Assembly: GCA_013695005.1 (NCBI GenBank)
Contig: JACDBJ010000341.1
Span: forward strand, 1 to 6,009
Source: Pseudonocardiales bacterium
GTDB lineage: Bacteria > Actinomycetota > Actinomycetes > Mycobacteriales > Pseudonocardiaceae
Direction: 5' to 3'
DNA length: 6,009 nt
Below are positions 1 to 5,155 of the stretch, piece by piece. Positions within the stretch are counted from its first letter, which is position 1, and each line of letters opens with the position of its first letter. Under the pieces are notes generated by a model. That model did no database searches. It worked only from the letters and a program-made list of their open reading frames with translations, and was not told the origin of the DNA. Made by a program: the position numbers and the translations under genes.

Positions 1-575
1 GTGACTGCCGTGCCCATCAGCAGCCGGCGGCGGGACAGGCCGCCCCGGTCGGCAGCGTCACGAGGCTCGCCCGCTGATCCGCCGGCAGCGTCGAGCGCAA
101 GCCCGTGCAGCCAGCCGAACACGCCGACCCCGGCGACGAGGGCACCGAGCGGCGCGATCATCCCGAGCAGCTCGAACACCGGCGAGGTCAGAGCGGCCAG
201 CAGGCCGACCAGCCCGAGCACCATGAAGATCGCCCGGCCCGGCCGGCTGCTGCGCCGCGACACCAGACCGGCGACGACGGCCACCAGCGCGATGATCGCG
301 CCCATGCCGATGTTCAGCACGAGCTTGTCGTTGAGGCCGAACGTGGATTTGGCGAACTCGAGCAGGAACGGCGGCGTGATCCGGATGAAGCCGTCGCCGA
401 CCGCGACGAACGGGGAGGACTGCGGCGCGATGAACCCGGCCAGCAGGTGGCCGACGCCCAGTGCGGCGGCCAACGCGAGCAGCCCGACCAGCGTGGCGAT
501 CGCCGCCGGGATGGCTCGACCGTCGCCGTCCGACCTCGGAGGTTTCTCGGTCTGCGGCGTCGACGGCGTACTCAT
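1..575 (-). CDS. Molybdopterin-dependent (sulfite-oxidase-like) oxidoreductase, membrane N-terminus, partial
   Basis: Only the first 191 codons are inside the window; the gene continues past the left edge. The visible part is a membrane domain. A charged cytoplasmic start (residues 1-20) is followed by hydrophobic segments at about 22-45, 85-105, 114-131 and 137-160, and then a linker with a twin-arginine stretch (SRRRLLMG, about 181-188). Actinobacterial membrane-anchored relatives of sulfite oxidase have this layout: a helical bundle, an internal Tat-like RRR motif, then an exported Mo-cofactor domain. The conserved-looking segments GVGHLLAG and ITPPFLLEFAKSTFG fit that family. The catalytic domain is not visible, so the substrate cannot be stated. 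The ATG at 575 is the only start between this frame's upstream stop and the protein body, but it lacks a clear Shine-Dalgarno. It lies 51 bases after the glutaredoxin gene and is probably in the same transcript. Family recognition is from memory. Confidence 0.72.
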   Translation of the reverse strand, partial: MSTPSTPQTEKPPRSDGDGRAIPAAIATLVGLLALAAALGVGHLLAGFIAPQSSPFVAVGDGFIRITPPFLLEFAKSTFGLNDKLVLNIGMGAIIALVAVVAGLVSRRSSRPGRAIFMVLGLVGLLAALTSPVFELLGMIAPLGALVAGVGVFGWLHGLALDAAGGSAGEPRDAADRGGLSRRRLLMGTAV

Positions 576-626
576 GGTCGGGTTTCGGCTTGGCCTGCGC
601 GGCCGGTTCGGCTGGTCATCGGTCGG

Positions 627-911
627 TCACCCGCCGTCACCGAGCAGCGCTGCCCGCAGCTGCGGCTCGTCGAGGGTCCAGGACCCGAGCTCGGCGCCGT
701 CGACGAGGATCACCGGAACGCGGTCACCGTAGGCGGCGCGCAGCCGTGGGTCGGTGTCGACGTCGATCACCGTCCAGCTCTGACCCAGCTCGGCACAGAT
801 CCGCTGGACCTCCGCCTGCATGGTGTGGCACGGCGGGCAGCCCTGGCGTGTCATCACCGTGACGCGCGGACCCGCGGCAACCGCGTCGCCCTCCGGCGCC
901 CGGTCCGCCAT
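627..911 (-). CDS. Glutaredoxin-like thiol-disulfide protein (CPPC)
   Basis: This is a complete 94-residue protein with a single thioredoxin-fold domain. The first beta strand (RVTVMTR) leads into the redox motif GCPPC, with Cys25 and Cys28. The cis-proline loop (RVPVILVDG, Pro66) and the strand WTVIDVDTD also fit the small actinobacterial glutaredoxin/DUF836-type family. A third cysteine is Cys39. It is probably cytoplasmic, since no signal peptide or membrane segment is seen, and it would reduce disulfides or mixed disulfides using a small thiol or a reductase; the partner is unknown. Its ATG overlaps the ligase stop in the arrangement TGATG, and no Shine-Dalgarno is visible, so translation probably depends on ribosomes finishing the ligase gene. 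From memory, glutaredoxin genes of this type are often found near HAD-IB/hemA clusters, so a location on the opposite strand from the HAD gene is noteworthy. CPPC is a less common active-site dipeptide than CPYC. Confidence 0.82.
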   Translation of the reverse strand: MADRAPEGDAVAAGPRVTVMTRQGCPPCHTMQAEVQRICAELGQSWTVIDVDTDPRLRAAYGDRVPVILVDGAELGSWTLDEPQLRAALLGDGG

Positions 912-2539
912 CAGCGCAGGGAGCGGCGGTAGAGCTTGCCGATCGGCGATCGCGGCAGCTGGTCGACGAACTGCACAACCGTGGGCACCTTGAAGCGGGC
1001 CAGCCGTTGCACGCAGAACTCGCGGATCTCCTGCTCGCCCAGCTCCGCGGCACCGTCGGCGTGCAGCACGATCACGGCCTTCACCGCCTCGCCGGAGCGG
1101 TCGTCGGGCACGCCGACGACGGCCGCCTCGGCGACCGCGGGGTGCTCCATGAGCACCTGCTCCACCTCGCGCGGGTAGACGTTGAAGCCGTTGACGATCA
1201 CCAGGTCCGACGTCCGGTCGACGAGATGGAGGTCACCCTCGGCGTCGAAGAAGCCGACGTCGCCGGTGCGGAACCAGCCCTGCTCATCCGGACCGCCCGC
1301 GCCGTCGGGCCAGTAGCCGGAGAACAGGTTGGGCCCCCGGGCGGCGACCAACCCGGTGTCGTGCACCGGGTCCCGCAGACCTTCGAGCTCGTCCTCGTCG
1401 TCGGCCGCCGAGCCGGGCAGATCGTCGTCGCTGCCGAAGACGACGTCACCGAGGCCGTCTGGCTCATCGAGCGGACGCCCCGAGCTGTCGACGAGGCGGA
1501 TCTCCACCGGGGCCGCGCCGGCCCCGCCGGGCAGCGGGCGACCCACCGAGCCGGGCTTTGCCACCCCGGAGACCTGGTTGGTGGTGAGCACCGGGCCGGT
1601 CTCGGTCAGGCCGTAGCCCTCGATGATCTCCAGGCCGGTGGTGGCGGCGAAGGCGGCGAGCAGGTGCGGCGGCAGCGGGGCACCACCGGCGGTGCACAGC
1701 CGGGCGCTGTTGAACCGGGCGCGCAGCAGCTCGGCCGGCAGGTCCAGCCAGGCCCGGTACATCGCCGGCACAGCGGCGACCACGGTGACGCGGTGCTCGC
1801 GGATCACCTCGACGGTCGCGGCCGGGTCGAACCGGTCCACCAGCACGCCGGTGGCACCGGCCCAGCACACCTGCAGCAACCCGGCGCCCAGCCCGAAGAT
1901 GTGGAACAGCGGCAGCGTCAGCAGCACCCGGTCCGCCGGCGTCACCGGCGCCGGGCGCAACGCGTCGGTCTGAGCGCGGTTGGCCAGCAGCGCCCGGTGC
2001 GAGAGCTGCACCCCGCGGGGCACGCCGGTGGTGCCGGAGGTGTAGCTGAGTACGGCGAGGTCCTCGCCGCCGCCGATGGATGGCTCGCCACCCGCGGCCT
2101 CGTCGCCGGTGTCCGGAGCGTCGAGCGCCTCGACGCCGGCCGCCGACGAGGCGGCACGGAGTACCTCGTCACCGGGCCGGCCGAGCACCACGCGCGGTGA
2201 ACAGTCCGCGAGGATCAGCTCCAGCTCACGACCCGCGGCTCCGGTGCCGACCGGAACGGCCACCCCACCTGCACGAAGAGCGCCGAACAGCGCGACGCAG
2301 AACGCCACGCCCGCAGGCAGCCGGATCAGGACCCGGTCGCCGGGGCTCATCTCCGACGCGCGCAGCCGGCGCGCCACGGCATCCACCGCGCGGTCCAGCT
2401 CGGCCCACCGCACCGTCCCGCCGGTGACCGTGTCGATCAAGGCTGGGTGATCGGGCCCGCGCTGGGCCGCCGCCGTCACCAGGTCGGCCAGATTGCGCTG
2501 CAGGCCGACCTTTTCGTCCGGGCTCGGCGAGCTGCCCAC
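911..2539 (-). CDS. AMP-forming acyl-CoA synthetase (FadD-like)
   Basis: The 542-residue cytoplasmic enzyme should activate a carboxylic acid, probably a fatty acid, to an acyl-adenylate and then to its CoA thioester. The adenylate-forming signatures are in order: P-loop YTSGTTGVPRG (about 166-176), YGLTETGP (309-316), FRTGD (423-427), hinge region DRTSD (441-445), GFNVYPREVE (451-460), and the C-terminal PRSPIGK with the catalytic lysine at 535. The length is normal for the family. The GTG at 2539 is preferred because a perfect GGAGGT lies six bases upstream; an upstream GTG at 2614 would add 25 unremarkable residues and has no good ribosome site. One oddity is a strongly acidic insertion at about residues 358-395, before the FRTGD motif. 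The gene is first in a minus-strand operon, and its stop overlaps the glutaredoxin start. Substrate chain length cannot be read from the sequence. The superfamily is certain and the exact substrate is not. Confidence 0.93.
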   Translation of the reverse strand: MGSSPSPDEKVGLQRNLADLVTAAAQRGPDHPALIDTVTGGTVRWAELDRAVDAVARRLRASEMSPGDRVLIRLPAGVAFCVALFGALRAGGVAVPVGTGAAGRELELILADCSPRVVLGRPGDEVLRAASSAAGVEALDAPDTGDEAAGGEPSIGGGEDLAVLSYTSGTTGVPRGVQLSHRALLANRAQTDALRPAPVTPADRVLLTLPLFHIFGLGAGLLQVCWAGATGVLVDRFDPAATVEVIREHRVTVVAAVPAMYRAWLDLPAELLRARFNSARLCTAGGAPLPPHLLAAFAATTGLEIIEGYGLTETGPVLTTNQVSGVAKPGSVGRPLPGGAGAAPVEIRLVDSSGRPLDEPDGLGDVVFGSDDDLPGSAADDEDELEGLRDPVHDTGLVAARGPNLFSGYWPDGAGGPDEQGWFRTGDVGFFDAEGDLHLVDRTSDLVIVNGFNVYPREVEQVLMEHPAVAEAAVVGVPDDRSGEAVKAVIVLHADGAAELGEQEIREFCVQRLARFKVPTVVQFVDQLPRSPIGKLYRRSLR

Positions 2540-2545
2540 GCCTGG

Positions 2546-2551
2546 ACCTCC
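2546..2551 (-). promoter_or_regulatory. Shine-Dalgarno of the acyl-CoA ligase
   Basis: On the minus strand the bases read GGAGGT, fully complementary to the 16S anti-Shine-Dalgarno, with six bases before the GTG at 2539. This site decides between the GTG at 2539 and the longer reading from 2614. Confidence 0.75.
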
Positions 2552-2807
2552 ACCTCGTTGGCTCTCGACGGATTGAGTCTCGCACCCCGCCGGGCAGCGC
2601 AGCCAACCCGACACTCACCGCACCCGTGGGGGCCTCGTGACCCACTTTCGTGGCTCGGGGTGACGCCGACCGCTCCCCCACCGCCGTTCACCTTCTCGCG
2701 CCCCCGCACCCTGGCTCGGTGCCCTGCGAGGCGGCCGGCTCCCTCTATGCTCGCCCGCTACAGCTAACCGCCCGGTGATCACGACGGGGTCGGTCCGCGA
2801 CGAGTTC
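2552..2807. other. Divergent intergenic region between the ligase operon and the sigma-factor operon
   Basis: This stretch of about 250 bases separates the two divergent transcription units and should contain promoters for both. It has more A/T than the genes. Visible elements are an actinobacterial -10-like TATGCT at 2746-2751 on the plus strand (no recognisable -35 partner), a perfect 8-base palindrome GTGATCAC at 2775-2782, and a widely spaced inverted pair GGTGA (2659-2663) / TCACC (2688-2692). I found no convincing -10 for the ligase on the minus strand. No protein-like ORF with genus-typical codon use is present. The promoter calls are weak, and the region is listed mainly as the probable site of developmental control. 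Confidence 0.5.
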
Positions 2808-2814
2808 GAGGGAG
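2808..2814 (+). promoter_or_regulatory. Strong Shine-Dalgarno of the leader ORF
   Basis: GAGGGAG sits seven bases before the ATG at 2822. It is the only good ribosome site upstream of the sigma gene, because the GTG at 2881 has only a GGAA two bases away, too close to work normally. This suggests that ribosomes enter at 2822 and reach the sigma gene by coupling. Confidence 0.55.
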
Positions 2815-2821
2815 CGCAGCC

Positions 2822-2884
2822 ATGAAGCTTGGCCCGCGGTCAAGCCCGCGTGTGCAGATTGCGACGGGTCCCCTGGAATCGTGA
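2822..2884 (+). CDS. Possible 20-codon leader ORF translationally coupled to the sigma factor
   Basis: The ATG at 2822 opens a 20-codon frame starting MKLGPRSS and ending TGPLES. Its TGA at 2882-2884 overlaps the GTG start of the sigma gene at 2881-2883 (GTGA). It has a well-spaced, strong Shine-Dalgarno (2808-2814), while the sigma gene's own start has none. The peptide matches no family I know, and its third positions are less GC-rich (about 6 of 20 end in A/T) than real genes here, so the act of translation may matter more than the product. Alternatives are a chance ORF, a sigma gene that really starts further in (ATG 2938 or GTG 2953), or a base error that splits one N-terminus into two frames. 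Confidence 0.35.
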   Translation: MKLGPRSSPRVQIATGPLES

Positions 2885-3702
2885 CCCAACCGCCCCGTGC
2901 CATCCGTATTCTCCACGCCCAACCATCGGCCGCGGAGATGTCGCCGGGTGCCGTGAGACAGCCGGCATCTGCGAGCAGGCCAGAGCCGCCGGCTCCCCGG
3001 TTCGAGCACTACGGTCCGTCCTTCGACGCTCCGTCCGTCGACCGGGCCGCTGGGCGTACCGACCTGCCGGAGCTGCCGCTCCCGCTACCCCGGCCGAACG
3101 ACTCCAACCCCGGCATCGGCCCGGTCGGAGCGGAGCCGGCGCGCGTGGAGCAGCCCGGCGAGGGCGTATGGGTGCTGGTCAAGGCAACCCAGGCCGGCGA
3201 TATGGACGCCTTCGCCCGCCTCTACGACCGGTACCACGAAGTGGTCTTCCGGTACGTGCTGTTCCGGATCAACGACCGCGGCGTCGCCGAGGACGTCACG
3301 CACGAAACGTTCGTCCGCGCCCTGCGCCGGATCGCCACGGTCAGCTACCAGGGCCGCGACATCGGCGCCTGGTTCATCACGATCGCGCGCAACCTCGTGC
3401 TCGACCACGTGAAGTCCAGCCGCTACCGGCTGGAGAAGACCACCTCCGAGATCGCCGACTTCAGCCCGGCGACGTGCGGCCCCGAGCAGCAGGTCGTGGA
3501 CGGCGCGACCCACGACGAGCTGCTGCGCTGCGTCGCCAAGCTCAACCCCGACCAGCAAGAGTGCATCGCGCTGCGGTTCCTGCAGGGACTGTCGGTCGCC
3601 GAGACCGCGCGGCTGATGGGGCGTAACGAAGGAGCCGTGAAGGCACTGCAGCACCGCGCGGTGCGCCGGCTCGGGCAGCTCCTACCGGAGGGGCTGCGAT
3701 GA
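2881..3702 (+). CDS. bldN: ECF RNA polymerase sigma factor, BldN family, with long N-terminal extension
   Basis: The 273-residue protein directs RNA polymerase to a dedicated promoter set. Residues 1-95 are a low-complexity, proline-rich extension (for example LPELPLPLPRP at 62-72). Region 2 spans about 97-183, with the core-binding segment AEDVTHETFVRALRRI (136-151) and the -10-recognition part ending ARNLVLDHVKSSRYR (169-183). Region 4 spans about 211-266, with the helix-turn-helix SVAETARLMGRNEGAVKA (238-255). The segments YQGRDIGAWFITIARNL and LNPDQQECIALRFLQGLS closely match Streptomyces BldN as I remember it. BldN controls aerial hypha and spore-coat genes there, and is made as a pro-protein with an N-terminal extension of about 86 residues that is removed; the extension here may do the same. 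The GTG at 2881 is the longest start; ATG 2938 and GTG 2953 are alternatives. The next gene is the likely cognate anti-sigma factor. The family call is strong; orthology and processing are inferred. Confidence 0.9.
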   Translation: MTQPPRAIRILHAQPSAAEMSPGAVRQPASASRPEPPAPRFEHYGPSFDAPSVDRAAGRTDLPELPLPLPRPNDSNPGIGPVGAEPARVEQPGEGVWVLVKATQAGDMDAFARLYDRYHEVVFRYVLFRINDRGVAEDVTHETFVRALRRIATVSYQGRDIGAWFITIARNLVLDHVKSSRYRLEKTTSEIADFSPATCGPEQQVVDGATHDELLRCVAKLNPDQQECIALRFLQGLSVAETARLMGRNEGAVKALQHRAVRRLGQLLPEGLR

Positions 3703-3842
3703 ACCACGATTTCCGGGTCCTGCCAACCTCTCCGTCGGTCGGCGGCACACACAATGCGGTGAACGGCCGCCAAGACGTAACCCTTGGCCTAGTCGAATCG
3801 TTCAATAGATGTACGTGCCGAACAGCGGCGCGAGGTCAGTGA
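3699..3842 (+). CDS. Possible 47-codon ORF bridging the sigma and anti-sigma genes
   Basis: An ATG at 3699 overlaps the sigma stop (ATGA, 3699-3702) and is preceded by a very strong Shine-Dalgarno, GGAGGGG at 3687-3693, inside the last sigma codons. The frame runs 47 codons to a TGA at 3840-3842, eleven bases before the anti-sigma ATG. The peptide begins MNHDFRVLPTSP and resembles nothing I know. Only about 64% of its third positions are G/C, well below the neighbouring genes, and it contains the putative promoter at 3776-3804. It is therefore more likely a translated bridge or a chance frame than a selected protein. It could carry ribosomes from the sigma message to the anti-sigma gene. Confidence 0.22.
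   Translation: MNHDFRVLPTSPSVGGTHNAVNGRQDVTLGLVESFNRCTCRTAARGQ
3776..3804 (+). promoter_or_regulatory. Putative sigma-BldN-dependent promoter of the anti-sigma gene
   Basis: CGTAAC (3776-3781) and CGTTCA (3799-3804) are separated by 17 bases. The sigma-BldN consensus in Streptomyces, as I recall it, is CGTAAC, 16 bases, CGTTGA. The -35 element is therefore identical, the -10 differs in one base and the spacer in one. It lies directly downstream of the bldN-like gene and upstream of the rsbN-like gene, the place where Streptomyces has a sigma-BldN-dependent promoter for rsbN. Transcription would start near 3810-3813. It also falls in a relatively AT-richer stretch. Function is inferred. Confidence 0.62.
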
Positions 3843-3845
3843 GGA
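3841..3845 (+). promoter_or_regulatory. Shine-Dalgarno selecting the anti-sigma start at 3854
   Basis: GAGGA lies eight bases before the ATG at 3854. It argues for that start over the in-frame ATG at 3809, which would coincide with the predicted transcription start and have no leader. Confidence 0.7.
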
Positions 3846-3853
3846 CAACCGAC

Positions 3854-5101
3854 ATGCCTGTGGGTTGGGGCGAGGACGAGCAGCGGTTCGCTGCAGCGGT
3901 GGAGACCGCGAATCTCACCGGTCTCCCGCTGAACGCCGCGCTCCGCCGCGACCTGCACGTCGTCTTGATGCTGCGCGACACCGGCGCGGCCCTGTCCCCC
4001 GACGCCGCCGAGTCGGCCCGGATGAAGGCGCGCCTGTTCGCCGCGATCGAGGGGCAGAACACGCCGCGCGAGGCCGCCCGGTTCGACACCGCGCCGTCCG
4101 AGGCAGACCAGGTCACCGAACGCATCGCCACCGCGGGTGCCGTCCGCGGCCGGCACCGTTCGGACGGCCCCGAGCTACGGCCCGCCGTCTCCACCACACC
4201 TTCCGACACGCCTGACGACGCAGCTGCCGAGGCCACGCCACTGCAGCGCGCGCGGGCTCGTCGCAGCGAGTCCGCCCACGTCTCGGCCCGCCGCCGGTTC
4301 CCCATCGTGGGAGCTGCAGCGACGTTGCTGCTGGTCGCGATCGCCACCATGGCCGTGTTCCTCAGCCGCGAAGCCCTGCCAGGCAACACGCTGTACGGGG
4401 TCAAGCGGGCCGCGGAGAACGTCGGCCTCGGCTTGACGTTCGACACCGTCGACAAGGCCAACCGCCACCTCGACCTCGCCGGCACCCGCATGCAGGAGGT
4501 CGCCGCGCTGCTCGACTCCCAGCAGTCCGAGGACACCTCGGCGCTGGTCGAGCAGGCGCTGCAGGACTTTGCCGCCGACACCGCGGCCGCGTCCCGCCTG
4601 CTGCTCGGTGACGTCGAAGGCGTGGACGCCGCGCAGCTCAACGGCCTACGGGACTGGGCGGTGGAGAAGAAGGCGTCGCTCGGCGGCCTGCGCAGCGACC
4701 TGCCGGCCCCGTCGCTGGCCAACGCGGACGGGTCGATGGCCCTGCTCGACCGGCTGCGTGGCCGGGCGGACGCACTGAAGACGCGCCTGCCGTGCCGTGA
4801 GCTGTCCTCTGGCCTGAGCGACGAGCTCGGGATCCTGCCGGCCGACGGCCAGTGCACGCCGCTGCCGGCGGGCGTGGCACCGCCGCAGGCCCGCCAGGCG
4901 GGTGAGCCGGCTGGGCTGGACCCCGGCGCGCTCGGCTTGCCGGACCCGACCACGATCGCACCGGGCGTCAACGGTGGCACCGAGACCAAGCCTTCGACCA
5001 GCGCAGCTCCGTCCGGCGTCAATCTGCCGGTGCCTGGCGTGGATCGCATCACGATCCCGCCGCTGCTGCCCGGTCTGCCAGACATCACCATCGGCGGCTG
5101 A
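3854..5101 (+). CDS. rsbN: DUF5667 single-pass membrane protein, probable anti-sigma factor of BldN (RsbN-like)
   Basis: The 415-residue protein probably holds the BldN-like sigma factor inactive at the membrane. The cytoplasmic N-terminus (about 1-148) has an acidic helical part (EDEQRFAAAVETANL to ARMKARLFAAI, about 7-65) likely to bind sigma. It lacks the HxxxCxxC zinc motif of common anti-sigma factors. RRR then precedes one transmembrane helix at about 149-171. Outside, residues 172-300 form the DUF5667 domain, opening with the typical LPGNTLYGVKR (175-185). The tail (about 340-415) is rich in proline and glycine. The only two cysteines, 314 and 334, are both extracytoplasmic and could form a disulfide. 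The ATG at 3854 is chosen for its GAGGA site; a start at 3809 would add 15 residues. Position after bldN, topology and the promoter fit RsbN of Streptomyces. An alternative is a DUF5667 membrane protein with another role. Confidence 0.8.
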   Translation: MPVGWGEDEQRFAAAVETANLTGLPLNAALRRDLHVVLMLRDTGAALSPDAAESARMKARLFAAIEGQNTPREAARFDTAPSEADQVTERIATAGAVRGRHRSDGPELRPAVSTTPSDTPDDAAAEATPLQRARARRSESAHVSARRRFPIVGAAATLLLVAIATMAVFLSREALPGNTLYGVKRAAENVGLGLTFDTVDKANRHLDLAGTRMQEVAALLDSQQSEDTSALVEQALQDFAADTAAASRLLLGDVEGVDAAQLNGLRDWAVEKKASLGGLRSDLPAPSLANADGSMALLDRLRGRADALKTRLPCRELSSGLSDELGILPADGQCTPLPAGVAPPQARQAGEPAGLDPGALGLPDPTTIAPGVNGGTETKPSTSAAPSGVNLPVPGVDRITIPPLLPGLPDITIGG

Positions 5102-5155
5102 CCCGTCCCAGTACGCTGGGCGCTTCCGACCCCGCTGTGTACCGGAGGCCCCGCG
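5102..5155 (+). promoter_or_regulatory. Short gap with the HAD gene's Shine-Dalgarno
   Basis: Only 54 bases separate the anti-sigma stop from the next GTG. GGAGG at 5144-5148 sits seven bases before the start at 5156 and sets it. A TACGCT at 5112-5117 could be a -10, but no -35 partner is visible. No terminator hairpin is seen, so read-through from the anti-sigma gene is likely. Confidence 0.6.

Noticed and set aside
1..732. Plus-strand ORF of 243 codons at the left edge
   Set aside because: The minus strand here encodes a hydrophobic, clearly membrane-type protein and a CPPC glutaredoxin; the plus frame is low-complexity Ser/Pro/Arg.
1007..2200. Long plus-strand ORF of about 397 codons opposite the ligase
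   Set aside because: It is antisense to a gene with all adenylate-forming motifs. Its translation is biased to R/G/H/V/Q, as expected of a high-GC shadow frame.
2540..2614. 25-residue N-terminal extension of the ligase from GTG 2614
   Set aside because: There is no good ribosome site upstream of 2614, whereas GGAGGT sits perfectly before GTG 2539, and the extra residues do not look like the family.
2829..3626. Plus-strand TTG-started ORF overlapping the sigma gene in another frame
   Set aside because: It is an arginine-rich shadow; the sigma motifs lie in the frame starting at 2881.
3741..3771. GGCGGC / GCCGCC stem upstream of the anti-sigma promoter as a terminator
   Set aside because: The stem is only six pairs with a loop of about 19 bases and no T tract; it is too weak to call.
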